Positions 32,815-41,778 of a stretch of 64,000 bases of DNA are shown here, piece by piece. This DNA comes from Microbacterium oxydans (GTDB lineage Bacteria > Actinomycetota > Actinomycetes > Actinomycetales > Microbacteriaceae). Location: assembly GCF_000956525.1 (NCBI RefSeq), contig NZ_JYIW01000026.1, positions 744,001-808,000 on the forward strand, read 5' to 3'. A model generated the notes under the pieces. That model was not told where the DNA came from and did no database searches. It saw nothing but the letters and a program-made list of their open reading frames with translations. Position 1 is the stretch's first letter, and the number at the start of each line of letters is the position of its first letter. The position numbers and the translations under genes were made by a program.

Positions 32815-33704
32815 CCGGCTGCCTCCGGCATGTTCATCGCGCTCTTGAGATCGGCTCCGCGCTTCTCGACGATCCCGACCAGGTCGCCGTGCTCGTCGAT
32901 CGCGGCGGCGATGGCTCCGTCGAGACGATCCGCCTGGCCCGCGAGGCGCTTGCCGTGCCGCAGGTCACGCGCCTCCTCGGCCGAGACAGGCAGGGCTTGC
33001 AGGATCCGTGCGGCTGCAGCGCCGGCGGTGAGCGTCTCAGCGCCATCGAGGGCGTCGATCGAGACGGCATCCGTCACCTCGAAGGGACCGACGCGCGTGC
33101 GACGGAGGGCAGTCAGGTGTCCCCCGACGCCCAGCCCGGCTCCGAGGTCGCGGGCGAGTGAGCGGATGTAGGTCCCGGACGAGCAGTCCACGATCACGTC
33201 GAGGTCGATGTATCCCTCGCCTGAGCGCTCGGCCAGCAGGTCGAATCGCGAGACCACGACATCGCGCGCGGCGAGCACGACCTCCTCGCCGGCACGCACG
33301 CGGTCGTAGGCTCGGCGGCCGTCGACCTTGATGGCCGACACCGAGCTCGGCACCTGCGAGATCGGGCCGCTCAGGGCGGTGATCCCGGCGGCGATGCGCT
33401 CAGGCGACACGTGCTTCCAGGCATCCGAGGGTGCGGTCGTGACGATGTCGCCTTCGGCGTCATCCGTGCTCGTGCTCTGTCCGAGCCGGATCGTCGCCGC
33501 ATAGGTCTTGTCAGCACCGACGACATAGGTGAGCAGTCGGGTCGCTCCTTCGATGCCGATCACCAGCAGGCCGGTCGCCATCGGGTCGAGCGTCCCGGCA
33601 TGGCCGACCTTCCTGGTGCCGAACGCGCGGCGGGTACGAGCCACCACGTCATGGCTGGTGAGCCCAGCGGGTTTGTCGACGAGGAGGATGCCGGGCGAGA
33701 CCAT
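32811..33704 (-). CDS. truB: tRNA pseudouridine-55 synthase
   Basis: A 297-residue TruB that makes pseudouridine 55 in the T-loop of tRNAs. The N-terminal GILLVDKPAGLTSHDVVAR and the catalytic-Asp motif GHAGTLDPMATGLL (Asp near residue 41) are intact. ATG 33704 lies 6 bases after TAGGCT, so this operon appears to have its own leaderless promoter, separate from the rbfA/infB genes 3 kb away. Confidence 0.97.
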   Translation of the reverse strand: MVSPGILLVDKPAGLTSHDVVARTRRAFGTRKVGHAGTLDPMATGLLVIGIEGATRLLTYVVGADKTYAATIRLGQSTSTDDAEGDIVTTAPSDAWKHVSPERIAAGITALSGPISQVPSSVSAIKVDGRRAYDRVRAGEEVVLAARDVVVSRFDLLAERSGEGYIDLDVIVDCSSGTYIRSLARDLGAGLGVGGHLTALRRTRVGPFEVTDAVSIDALDGAETLTAGAAAARILQALPVSAEEARDLRHGKRLAGQADRLDGAIAAAIDEHGDLVGIVEKRGADLKSAMNMPEAAG

Positions 33705-33710
33705 CCATCC

Positions 33711-33716
33711 AGCCTA
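33711..33716 (-). promoter_or_regulatory. -10 hexamer TAGGCT, leaderless truB operon
   Basis: Minus-strand TAGGCT, 6 bases, then ATG 33704. Confidence 0.5.
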
Positions 33717-33749
33717 CCCACGCGTCGACCCTCGCTCAGCCGCGCAGGG

Positions 33750-33761
33750 CCGGGCGCTGAG
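33750..33761 (-). repeat. Copy of intergenic repeat CTCAGCGCCCGG
   Basis: Complement-strand copy between the divergent truB and mutY promoters. It is followed directly by a GAGCTCG-N5-CGAGCTC palindrome (33761-33779). Confidence 0.5.
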
Positions 33762-33782
33762 AGCTCGCACGGCGAGCTCGAA

Positions 33783-33788
33783 TAGGCT
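33783..33788 (+). promoter_or_regulatory. -10 hexamer TAGGCT, leaderless mutY
   Basis: TAGGCT, 6 bases, then ATG 33795. Confidence 0.5.
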
Positions 33789-33794
33789 GTCAGG

Positions 33795-34697
33795 ATGCTC
33801 CCGACCGCGTCCCCGGTACCTCAGGGCAGAACGCTGCCACTCGCCGACTGGTACCGCGCGAACGCACGAGACCTGCCATGGCGGCGAGCCGCATTCCATG
33901 AGCAGTTCGGAGCATGGGGTGTGCTCGTGAGCGAGTTCATGCTGCAGCAGACCCAGGTCTCCCGGGTGATCCCCCGGCTGGACGCCTGGCTCGAACGCTG
34001 GCCGACCCCGACCGCGATGGCCGCAGCGACCCCGGCCGAGGTCGTGCAGCAGTGGGCGAACCTCGGCTACCCGCGTCGCGCGTTGTGGCTGCACCGCGCT
34101 GCGGTCGAGGTGGTCGAACGGCACGGCGGAGTGGTGCCGCGAGATGTCGAAGCGCTGCTCGCGCTCTCCGGCATCGGCGACTACACCGCGCGCGCCGTCT
34201 CGGTGTTCGCCTACGGCGACCGGCATCCGGTCGTCGACACCAACACCCGCCGGGTGCTCGCCAGGGCTGTCGAAGGGCGATCCCATCCGGCATCGCCGTC
34301 ACGACGGGATCTGCTGCTGATGGAGTCGCTGCTGCCGTCGAGCGACGCCGAGTCAGCAGTCTTCAACGCCGCGGCGATGGAGCTGGGAGCGACGGTCTGC
34401 ACCGCGCGCTCACCGCAGTGCGAGATCTGCCCGCTGCTCGGCGAGTGCGCCTGGGTCGCCGATGGCCGACCGGACACGGGCGATGCGCGACGGCGTCAGG
34501 CAGCGTTCGAAGGCTCCGATCGGCAAGCTCGCGGCGCTGTGCTCCGGGTGCTCCGCGGCGCCGGCGAAGACGGTGTCGCCCTGGAGACCGTGCTCCCGGA
34601 CTGGCCTGACCCGGTGCAGCGCGACCGCGCGATCGACTCGCTGATCGCCGACGGACTGGCGGAAGCGGCGGAGGGCTCGCTCTCGCTCCCCCGCTGA
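33795..34697 (+). CDS. mutY: A/G-specific adenine DNA glycosylase
   Basis: A 300-residue MutY that removes adenine mispaired with 8-oxoguanine. Catalytic Glu47 is in SEFMLQQTQVSRV, the helix-hairpin-helix is LLALSGIGDYTARAV and the catalytic Asp is in HPVVDTNTRRVL (about 148). The 4Fe-4S cysteines are at about 202, 209, 212 and 218 (C-x6-C-x2-C-x5-C). The C-terminal MutT-like recognition domain of E. coli MutY is missing, as in many actinobacteria; a short 80-residue tail replaces it. Confidence 0.95.
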   Translation: MLPTASPVPQGRTLPLADWYRANARDLPWRRAAFHEQFGAWGVLVSEFMLQQTQVSRVIPRLDAWLERWPTPTAMAAATPAEVVQQWANLGYPRRALWLHRAAVEVVERHGGVVPRDVEALLALSGIGDYTARAVSVFAYGDRHPVVDTNTRRVLARAVEGRSHPASPSRRDLLLMESLLPSSDAESAVFNAAAMELGATVCTARSPQCEICPLLGECAWVADGRPDTGDARRRQAAFEGSDRQARGAVLRVLRGAGEDGVALETVLPDWPDPVQRDRAIDSLIADGLAEAAEGSLSLPR

Positions 34698-34719
34698 CTC
34701 CGGTGCAGGCGACGCGGCC

Positions 34720-36855
34720 TCAGCTGTGCCGATTCGTCCGGTGCGCCAGCACGGTGAGTTCCACCCGACTGCGGACGTCCAGCTTGGCGAACACGCGTCC
34801 GAGGTGCACCTCCACCGTGCGCACCGACACCCGGAACGTCTCCGATATCTCACGGTTGGTCGCCCCGCCGACCGCCAGCATCGCCACCTCGAGCTCGCGG
34901 GTCGTGAGCAGCTCAGACCACGCTCTGCGACATGCCGACATGTCGTCGGACGGCTGCGCATCCGGGTCACCCAGACGGTCCCAGCTCTCCAAGCGATCCC
35001 GGACGGACCTCACCCAGGCGCTCGCGCCCGATATCTCGAACAGACCGATGGCCGCGCGCAGATGACTTCTCCCTGCCTCGTGATCGTCCCTGATCGCACA
35101 CTGGACACCGAGGGTCGTCTCCACCGTCGCGCGCTCGAACGCGGACTGCACCCCACGCAGCCCCTCACGGATCTCCTGACGCTGGACCCGCCAGCCTGAT
35201 TCCGTCATCGAGGCAGCGCGCCGCCGCAGGTCAGCCGCGAGCACCATCCCGGGTGGACGCAGCACGCGCCTGCGTCTCCCATCGATCCGTGTCGATGGTC
35301 CTTCATCGATCCCCGGCACTGCGAACCCCGATTGCGGCGCCCCCAGGTCGAGCCAGAGTCGCCGCGCGGATTCAGCGTCGTCGAAGGCTCCGGCCAGCGA
35401 CGAGCGGATGCTCCGGTCGACAAGGAGATCGATCCTGACCTGCGTGGGAAGCGCAGCCGAGAGCGCGCGTGACACCGGACCGAGTTCACCCAGGACCGCC
35501 ATATCGAGTCGGCGTGCGAGGACGACCCCGAGCCCGGCGAACGGGATCGCGACGGGCAGGTGGAATGATGCCGCGATCATCCGGTCACGGGCGAGGTCGA
35601 CGTCACCGCGCCAGAACAGCAGCAACACCTCGGTGACCGCAAGATAGGCACGGACCACCGGGCTGTGCTCGAATCCGGCGAGGAGAGGGTCGGGAGCCGC
35701 TGGCGCACCTGGCCCGTCTGCTGCGAGCACCCGCAGCGCACCGTCGATGTCATCCTCCAGCGCGGCTCTGAGGGCGCGGACGATCCGGTCACTCGGCGGC
35801 TCGGCGCCGCGGGCTTCGTCGGGATCGGCCTGCGGATCGCCGATGAGCAGCCAGCTGAGCTCGACCGCCGAGTCGCGCAGCGCACCTCCGGCGCCGACAC
35901 GGGCGCACCCCTCGTGCAGGGCATCGAGCCAGAGTCGCATCCTTCGCCGGTCGCCGCGCTCGGCACTCAAGATCGCAGCGAACGCCGCCGCACGGGACCA
36001 GGCGAACCAGCCGTCGCCGTCGTCGGTCCGAGGCGCGAACGCAGCTGGAGCCGGATCAGGCACGGTTCCCTGCTGGAGCGCCTGCGCGCAGATGAGGGCG
36101 GAGAGCGCCTGCACCCGGAACCGTTCTGCGCCGGCGGGGAACAGTCCGCCGAGGCGCGCTGACGCGTCCTCCGACAGTCCGGCGGCAGCAGCAGCGACAC
36201 CCGCCGTCAACTCGGCCATGTCCAGTTCAGCCCCCGTCGCGTGCACAGCCGCTTCGCCCGCAAGCCGCAGTGCTCGGAGCGGACGCCCGGCCCCAGTGAG
36301 CTCCCGCGCGCTCCTGATGAGTGCCGGCGCGCTTTCGGGTCCTCGCTGGAGCGAGGCCCTCGCCCGATGCCAATCCCGATGCATCCGATCGCCGTACGCG
36401 TCGAAGACCGCGCTGAGCCGCCGGTGCGCCGCAGCCTGCTGGCCTGCGGTCGTGGTCGATTGCACCCAGATCGCCAGCCGGGGGTCGGCGAACCGGATGC
36501 TGCCGGCACGAATCACGGTATGAACGCCGAGTGGGCCAGCGGCGACCTCTGCTGCAGAGCGGCCGTCGAACTCGAGGATCGGCGCCAGTCGATCATCCAG
36601 GCTCAACGCCAGGGCCAGCAGCAACTCACGATCCTTCGGAGCGAGCTTCAGCGTTCGGAACGCATCCGAGATCGCGGGAACGCCGGGAAGCGGCACGGGG
36701 AGGGCGCCGATCCCATGGCGCTGTGCCGCAGTGAGCGTTCCCGCGACCTGCACGATCGCACTGCAGTCATCGTTCAGCTGCCGCGCGAGTGCGCTCAGCA
36801 CGTGCGGTGCGCAGCTCAACCTCGCAGTGAGGAGCTCGTCGAGCAACGGCTCCAT
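34720..36855 (-). CDS. Large LuxR-family transcriptional regulator
   Basis: About 711 residues ending in a LuxR HTH, TTRELEVAMLAVGGATNREI followed by SVRTVEVHLGRVFAKL. The long N-terminal part is helical and resembles LAL/MalT-type regulators without an obvious Walker A. Start uncertain: ATG 36855, GTG 36867 and ATG 37008 are all in frame. The last would overlap rbfA, and codon use is poor before 36870. A TAGCCT at 36947-36952 just past the rbfA stop could be its -10. Target unknown; two-component-type phosphorylation is not expected. Confidence 0.8.
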   Translation of the reverse strand: MEPLLDELLTARLSCAPHVLSALARQLNDDCSAIVQVAGTLTAAQRHGIGALPVPLPGVPAISDAFRTLKLAPKDRELLLALALSLDDRLAPILEFDGRSAAEVAAGPLGVHTVIRAGSIRFADPRLAIWVQSTTTAGQQAAAHRRLSAVFDAYGDRMHRDWHRARASLQRGPESAPALIRSARELTGAGRPLRALRLAGEAAVHATGAELDMAELTAGVAAAAAGLSEDASARLGGLFPAGAERFRVQALSALICAQALQQGTVPDPAPAAFAPRTDDGDGWFAWSRAAAFAAILSAERGDRRRMRLWLDALHEGCARVGAGGALRDSAVELSWLLIGDPQADPDEARGAEPPSDRIVRALRAALEDDIDGALRVLAADGPGAPAAPDPLLAGFEHSPVVRAYLAVTEVLLLFWRGDVDLARDRMIAASFHLPVAIPFAGLGVVLARRLDMAVLGELGPVSRALSAALPTQVRIDLLVDRSIRSSLAGAFDDAESARRLWLDLGAPQSGFAVPGIDEGPSTRIDGRRRRVLRPPGMVLAADLRRRAASMTESGWRVQRQEIREGLRGVQSAFERATVETTLGVQCAIRDDHEAGRSHLRAAIGLFEISGASAWVRSVRDRLESWDRLGDPDAQPSDDMSACRRAWSELLTTRELEVAMLAVGGATNREISETFRVSVRTVEVHLGRVFAKLDVRSRVELTVLAHRTNRHS

Positions 36856-36964
36856 GGCCGGACGCACGACGAATCGTTCTGGGTGGGTACGCGAAGCGTC
36901 GATGCTGATCCCCTTCAGCTCCGCGAGCCACCATCTCGCACCGCCGAGGCTATCAGGATCTGCG

Positions 36965-37396
36965 TCAGTCCTCTTCGGAGTCCTCGGCGCGTCGGTAAGG
37001 ATCCGCATCGCCGGCATGGGACGACGAGGATGCGAGCCTCGCGACCTCCGAGTCACGCTCCCGCGCCTCGCGCAGGAGCGCCGAGATGTGGTCCGCGTTC
37101 TCCGGGAGCGCATCGGGAATGAACTCCAGGGTCGGCACGAGACGCGTGCTGAGCTGACGTCCGACCTCGCTGCGCAGCATCCCCGTCGCCGATGCGAGAG
37201 CAGCGCCGCTGGCGATGCGCTCCTCCTCGGTGCCGAGGACGGTGTAGAACACCGAAGCGTGCTGGAGGTCGCCGCTGACGCGGCAGTCGGTCAGCGTCAC
37301 GAAACCGAGCCGCGGGTCGCGCAGGCCCTTCTCGAGGCGTTCAGCGAGGATCACACGGATGCGATCCGCGAGACGTGCCTGTCGTTCACCAGCCAT
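36965..37396 (-). CDS. rbfA: 30S ribosome-binding factor A
   Basis: A 143-residue RbfA with the KH-like core: ADRIRVILAERLEKGLRDPR, FVTLTDCRVSGDLQHASVFY and LRSEVGRQLSTRLVPTLEFI. It matures the 16S rRNA 5' end. GGAGAGAACA supports ATG 37396. An acidic tail ends the protein. It follows infB, separated by a strong intercistronic hairpin. Confidence 0.95.
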   Translation of the reverse strand: MAGERQARLADRIRVILAERLEKGLRDPRLGFVTLTDCRVSGDLQHASVFYTVLGTEEERIASGAALASATGMLRSEVGRQLSTRLVPTLEFIPDALPENADHISALLREARERDSEVARLASSSSHAGDADPYRRAEDSEED

Positions 37397-37419
37397 TGTT
37401 CTCTCCTTCTCCACGAAGC

Positions 37420-37477
37420 CTTCGGGCGCCCTTCCTCGCTGTGCTCCCGAAGGAGCCAGCGCGAAGAGCGCCCGAAG
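37420..37477 (-). promoter_or_regulatory. Intercistronic hairpin between infB and rbfA
   Basis: Outer stem CTTCGGGCGC (37420-37429) with GCGCCCGAAG (37468-37477), an imperfect middle, and inner GCTCC-CGAA-GGAGC (37443-37456). It may attenuate or process the mRNA between the genes. Confidence 0.55.
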
Positions 37478-37492
37478 ATCTCGATCTGACTA

Positions 37493-40267
37493 CTAGCCTC
37501 GCGGCTTCTCGATGAGCTCGGTGGTTTCGATCTCATCGCCGATCTGGATGTCGTTGTACTTGCCGAGGCCGATACCGGCCTCGTAGTCCGTGCGGACCTC
37601 GGTGACATCGTCCTTGAAGCGACGCAGCGACTCGATGGCGAGGCCATCGGCCAGCACGACGCCGTCGCGGATGACGCGAGCCTTGGCGTTTCGCGTGATC
37701 GTTCCCGATCGCACGATGACACCGGCGATGTTGCCGAACTTGGAGGACCGGAAGACCTCGCGGATCTCCGCGACGCCCGACTGGATCTCTTCGTACTCCG
37801 GCTTGAGCATGCCCTTGAGCGAGCTCTCGATCTCGTCGATCGCGTTGTAGATGACCGAGTAGAACCGGATGTCGACGCCCTCGCGCTGAGCACGCTCGCG
37901 CGCCTTCGTGTCGGGTCGGACGTTGAAGCCGACGATGATCGCGTTGTCGATCGTCGCCAGGTTCACATCGGACTCGGTGATCGCACCGACACCGCGGTGG
38001 ATGATGCGCAGCTGCACCGAGTCATCGACCTCGATCTTGAGGAGCGACTCCTCCAGCGCCTCGACGGCACCGGAGACGTCACCCTTGATGATGAGGTTGA
38101 GCGACTCGACCTTGCCGTCCTCGAGAGCACGGGTGAAGTCCTCGAGCGAGATGCGCTTGCGGGCCTTGGCCAGCTGGGCGTTGCGCTCGACCGCTTCACG
38201 CTTCTCAGCGATCTGACGGGCCATGCGGTCCTCTTCGGTGACGATGAAGACGTCACCGGCACGAGGCACCGAGTTCAGACCCTGCACCTGCACCGGACGC
38301 GACGGGTAGGCCTCGAGGACCTGCTCGCCGTTCTCGTCGGCCATGGCACGCACGCGGCCATAGGCGGTGCCCGCCACGATCGCGTCACCGATCCGGAGCG
38401 TTCCGGACTGGATCAGCACGGTGGCGACAGAACCGCGACCCTTGTCGAGCTTCGCCTCGATCGCGACACCGCGGGCACCCTTGTTCGGGTTGGCGGTGAG
38501 GTCGAGACCAGCGTCGGCCGTGAGCAGCACAGCGTCCAGGAGGTCCTGGATGCCGGTGTTGGCACGAGCGGAGACGTCGACGAACATGACGTCGCCACCG
38601 AACTCCTCAGCGACCAGGCCGTACTCGGTGAGCTGCTGACGAACCTTCGACGGGTTGGCGTCGGGCTTGTCGACCTTGTTCACCGCGACCACGATCGGCA
38701 CGTTCGCCGCCTGGGCGTGGTTCAGCGCCTCGACCGTCTGCGGCATGATGCCGTCGTCGGCTGCGACCACGAGGATCGCGAGGTCGGTGACCTGCGCACC
38801 ACGAGCACGCATGGCGGTGAACGCCTCGTGACCCGGGGTGTCGATGAACGTGATCGCACGCTCGATGCCCTCGTGCTCGGTCCAGACCTGGTAGGCACCG
38901 ATGTGCTGGGTGATGCCACCGGCTTCACCCTCGATGACGTTGGTCTGACGGATGGCGTCGAGGAGTCGGGTCTTACCGTGGTCGACGTGACCCATGACGG
39001 TGACGACCGGCGGACGGATCTCGAGGTCGTCCTCGCTCTCCTCCTCCAGCTCCTGCTCGAGGTTGAGACCGAAGCCCTCGAGGAGCTCCTTGTCCTCGTC
39101 CTCGGGCGAGACCATCTGGATCTTGTAGCCGAGCTCGGCGCCGAGAACCTCGAACGTCGCCTCATCCAGCGACTCGGTGGCCGTGGCCATCTCGCCGAGG
39201 TTGAAGAGGATCGTCACGAGCGTTCCGGGCTGCACCGTGTAACCGGTCAGCGTCTCGATCTTGTCCGCGAAGTCCGCGATGGACGCGCCGCGGCGCATGC
39301 GGATGATCTCCCCGTTACCGCGGGTGACGTTGACGCCACCGACGACCGGGGCGCTCCGCATCTCGAATTCCTGCCGCTTCGCCCGCCGCGACTTGCGCTG
39401 CTTGCTCTTGCCGCCGCCCTTGCCGAAGGCACCAGCGGTACCTCCACCCGGGCCACGGCCACGACCGCCGCCGCCACCGGGACGGCCTGCGAAGCCTCCA
39501 CCGGGACGTGCGCCGGGGCCGCCTGCACCACCACCGGGTCCACCGGCACCGCCGGGACGGCCGGGGCCGCCTGGACGCTGCTGGAACGGTGCACCACCGG
39601 GACGACCACCCTGACCGCCGCGCGGAGCGCCGGGACGGGGAGAGCCGGGACGGGGTGCGCCCGGGCGCGGGGCGCCGGGACGAGGCGCCTGCGGGCGCGG
39701 GATGTTGCCGGGCGTCGGGCTCGGGCGCTGGCCCATGCCCTGCGCCGAGGCGAAGGGGTTGTTCCCCGGACGCGGGCCGGCGGGACGCTGTCCCATGCCC
39801 TGCGCGGAGGAGAACGGGTTGTTCCCCGGACGCGGTGCGCCGGGCTTCGGAGCGCCGCCGTCAGCGGGCTTCGACTCGGCGGGGGCCACTGCGGCCTCTG
39901 CTACGGGAGCTGCAGGTGCAGCGGGCGCCGCAGGAGCGGGTGCAGCCTCGGCCGGAGCCGGTTCTGCCGGTGCCGGGGCAGGCTTCGGACCCGGCTTGGG
40001 ACCGGGGGTCGGTGCCGAGGAGGCACCGGGCTTGGGTGAAGAGGCACTCGACTTCGACGCCGGCTTCGCAGCGGGCGTCGCTTCGGGGGCGGCCTTCAGT
40101 GAGCCGTCGGCCTCGATCGCCGCGCGCAGCTTGCGCGCCACCGGCGGTTCGATGGTCGATGAGGGGCTCTTCACGAACTCGCCGAGCTCCTTGAGCTTCG
40201 CGAGTGCGATCTTGCTGTCGACGCCGAGTTCGGCGGCGATCTCGTGTACGCGTGGTTTACCAGCCAC
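37493..40267 (-). CDS. infB: Translation initiation factor IF-2
   Basis: A 924-residue IF-2. The IF2_N domain ([20 protein letters not shown]) is followed by about 270 residues of Pro/Ala/Gly-rich linker with a 20-residue tandem repeat. The GTPase domain begins [12 protein letters not shown] (about 425), with DTPGHE (G3) and NKVDK (G4). Domains II-IV bind the ribosome and fMet-tRNA. The start is GTG 40267 with an AGGAG site, part of which lies in a hairpin stem. Part of the nusA-ylxR-infB-rbfA gene set. Confidence 0.97.
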   Translation of the reverse strand: MAGKPRVHEIAAELGVDSKIALAKLKELGEFVKSPSSTIEPPVARKLRAAIEADGSLKAAPEATPAAKPASKSSASSPKPGASSAPTPGPKPGPKPAPAPAEPAPAEAAPAPAAPAAPAAPVAEAAVAPAESKPADGGAPKPGAPRPGNNPFSSAQGMGQRPAGPRPGNNPFASAQGMGQRPSPTPGNIPRPQAPRPGAPRPGAPRPGSPRPGAPRGGQGGRPGGAPFQQRPGGPGRPGGAGGPGGGAGGPGARPGGGFAGRPGGGGGRGRGPGGGTAGAFGKGGGKSKQRKSRRAKRQEFEMRSAPVVGGVNVTRGNGEIIRMRRGASIADFADKIETLTGYTVQPGTLVTILFNLGEMATATESLDEATFEVLGAELGYKIQMVSPEDEDKELLEGFGLNLEQELEEESEDDLEIRPPVVTVMGHVDHGKTRLLDAIRQTNVIEGEAGGITQHIGAYQVWTEHEGIERAITFIDTPGHEAFTAMRARGAQVTDLAILVVAADDGIMPQTVEALNHAQAANVPIVVAVNKVDKPDANPSKVRQQLTEYGLVAEEFGGDVMFVDVSARANTGIQDLLDAVLLTADAGLDLTANPNKGARGVAIEAKLDKGRGSVATVLIQSGTLRIGDAIVAGTAYGRVRAMADENGEQVLEAYPSRPVQVQGLNSVPRAGDVFIVTEEDRMARQIAEKREAVERNAQLAKARKRISLEDFTRALEDGKVESLNLIIKGDVSGAVEALEESLLKIEVDDSVQLRIIHRGVGAITESDVNLATIDNAIIVGFNVRPDTKARERAQREGVDIRFYSVIYNAIDEIESSLKGMLKPEYEEIQSGVAEIREVFRSSKFGNIAGVIVRSGTITRNAKARVIRDGVVLADGLAIESLRRFKDDVTEVRTDYEAGIGLGKYNDIQIGDEIETTELIEKPRG
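39721..39840 (-). repeat. 60-base tandem repeat in the IF-2 linker
   Basis: Two adjacent 60-base units (39721-39780 and 39781-39840) encode PRPGNNPF(S/A)SAQGMGQRP. They keep the reading frame and vary mostly at synonymous positions. Confidence 0.8.
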
Positions 40268-40273
40268 AATTCT

Positions 40274-40301
40274 CCTGTCTGAGTTGGTCCACCCAGACAG
40301 G
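40274..40301 (-). promoter_or_regulatory. Hairpin at the infB ribosome-binding site
   Basis: CCTGTCTG pairs with CAGACAGG (8 bases, 12-base loop). The 3' arm ends within the AGGAG ribosome site (40272-40276), so folding could modulate initiation. Confidence 0.45.
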
Positions 40302-40361
40302 GCAGACCACTAGTCGCGGACGGGTCTCATTTCGAGCCGTTCACTTTGTTTCCATAGCTGT

Positions 40362-40616
40362 TCAGCCTTTGTTTCTCGGTGGGTGCTGTTCGAAGGTCCG
40401 TGTGTCCAACTGAGTGGACGCACGCAGTGCTCGTCCGAATGCCCGACGCCGCAGTGCGGCATCCATGCATTCAGCCGTCGGATGCACCCACGCGCCGCGC
40501 CCCGGCAGAACCGCATGCTCGTCGACGACGAGGATGTTGTTCTGGTTCACCACCCTGAGCAGAGTGGAGCGGGAAGCACGCGTGCGGCAACCGACGCACG
40601 TTCGTACGGGTTCCAT
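40362..40616 (-). CDS. ylxR: YlxR-family RNA-binding protein (DUF448)
   Basis: An 84-residue YlxR with MEPVRTCVGCRTRASRSTLL at the start and PGRGAWVHPTAECM in the middle, the family landmarks. It lies between nusA and infB, its conserved place. The family is a nucleoid/RNA-binding regulator in some Firmicutes. ATG 40616 is set by the conserved N-terminus; the longer open frame overlaps nusA. Confidence 0.92.
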   Translation of the reverse strand: MEPVRTCVGCRTRASRSTLLRVVNQNNILVVDEHAVLPGRGAWVHPTAECMDAALRRRAFGRALRASTQLDTRTFEQHPPRNKG

Positions 40617-40680
40617 CTTACACCTGCGTTTCGTCTCGCTCTGTGCGAGCTGCCACCGAGTCGGCGGAAATGACCGCGGA

Positions 40681-41664
40681 TCAGTCGAGCACGCTGTCCG
40701 GCTGGATGTCGATCTTGGCACCGGTGAGCTTGGCCGCCAGGCGGGCGTTCTGGCCCTCCTTGCCGATCGCCAACGACAGCTGGTAGTCGGGGACGAGAGC
40801 TCGGACGGCCTTGGTGCTGGCGTCGAGGATGAAGGCGCTCGTGACCTTGGCCGGCGAGAGCGCATTCGCGACGAACGGCGCGAGCTCCGGGTCGTAGTCG
40901 ACGATGTCGATCTTCTCGCCGGAAAGCTCCTCGGTGACCGCGCGGACGCGGCGTCCCATCTCGCCGATGCAGGCACCCTTGGCGTTGATCGCCGGGTCCT
41001 TCGCGACGACGGCGATCTTGGTGCGGTGGCCAGCCTCACGGGCGAGCGCGACGATCTCGACGAGACCGGCCGCGATCTCCGGCACCTCGAGCGCGAAGAG
41101 CTTGCGGACCAGGCCGGGGTGGGTCCGCGACACGGTGATCTGCGGCCCCTTCATGCCCTTGGAGACGCTCGTGACGTAGACGCGCAGGCGCGACCCATGC
41201 GTGTACTGCTCGCTGGGCACCTGCTCCTCAGGAGGCAGGATCGCCTCGACCGAACCGAGGTCGACGTGGATCATCCGGGGGTTGGGGCCCTGCTGGATCA
41301 CGCCGGCGACGATGTCGCCTTCCTTGTCCTTGAAGTCGCCGAGCACGACGTCATCCGCGATGTCGCGCAGACGCTGGCTGATGACCTGCTTGGCCGCGAA
41401 GGCGGCGATGCGACCGAAGTCGTCAGGAGTCGCGTCCTCTTCACCGATGATCGCGTCCTCTTCATCGCGCACGACCTGGAGCACGGCGACATGGCCGGTC
41501 TTGCGGTCGAGATGCACGCGCACGCCCTCGACGGGAGCGCCGTCGAACGAGACGTGCTTGGAGTACGCCGTCAGGATGGCCTGTTCGATGATCGAGACGA
41601 GTTCATCGAAGGGAATCGCCTTCTCCTTCTCGATCCCTCGCAGCAGACTCAGTTCGATGTCCAT
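40681..41664 (-). CDS. nusA: Transcription termination/antitermination factor NusA
   Basis: A 327-residue NusA of the short actinobacterial type. It has the N-terminal RNA-polymerase domain (MDIELSLLRGIEKEKAIPFD), the S1 domain (GDIVAGVIQQGPNPRMIHVD) and two KH domains (GACIGEMGRRVRAV, AIGKEGQNARLAAKLTG). It lacks the C-terminal acidic repeats of E. coli. GGAGG precedes ATG 41664. rimP, its usual upstream neighbour, is absent. Confidence 0.96.
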   Translation of the reverse strand: MDIELSLLRGIEKEKAIPFDELVSIIEQAILTAYSKHVSFDGAPVEGVRVHLDRKTGHVAVLQVVRDEEDAIIGEEDATPDDFGRIAAFAAKQVISQRLRDIADDVVLGDFKDKEGDIVAGVIQQGPNPRMIHVDLGSVEAILPPEEQVPSEQYTHGSRLRVYVTSVSKGMKGPQITVSRTHPGLVRKLFALEVPEIAAGLVEIVALAREAGHRTKIAVVAKDPAINAKGACIGEMGRRVRAVTEELSGEKIDIVDYDPELAPFVANALSPAKVTSAFILDASTKAVRALVPDYQLSLAIGKEGQNARLAAKLTGAKIDIQPDSVLD

Positions 41665-41688
41665 GACGGCCTCCTCTATTCAGCTCTC

Positions 41689-41750
41689 GTCGCGTCTGTG
41701 TGCACACGCGACATCCGTACAACGATACCGTGTGCGCGGCACTGCTGCCA
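41689..41750 (-). promoter_or_regulatory. Putative nusA promoter and leader hairpin
   Basis: Minus-strand -35 TGGCAG (41745-41750), a 17-base spacer and -10 TATCGT (41722-41727). A GTCGCG/CGCGAC hairpin (41689-41712) follows in the leader. Confidence 0.35.
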
Positions 41751-41778
41751 CGACGCGACCGTGGATGCCGCTGTTCGG

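Noticed and set aside
39400-39850. Possible CRISPR-like or mobile repeat
   Set aside because: The repetition is the in-frame Pro/Gly/Ala-rich linker of IF-2 with a 20-codon duplication, not spaced repeats.
37997-40039. Plus-strand open frame of 680 codons opposite infB
   Set aside because: Repetitive Leu/Asp/Val/Thr composition mirrors the IF-2 linker and domains; infB is unmistakable.
41665-41778. Search for a tRNA or riboswitch upstream of nusA
   Set aside because: Only a simple GTCGCG/CGCGAC hairpin is present; no cloverleaf or known aptamer signature is visible.
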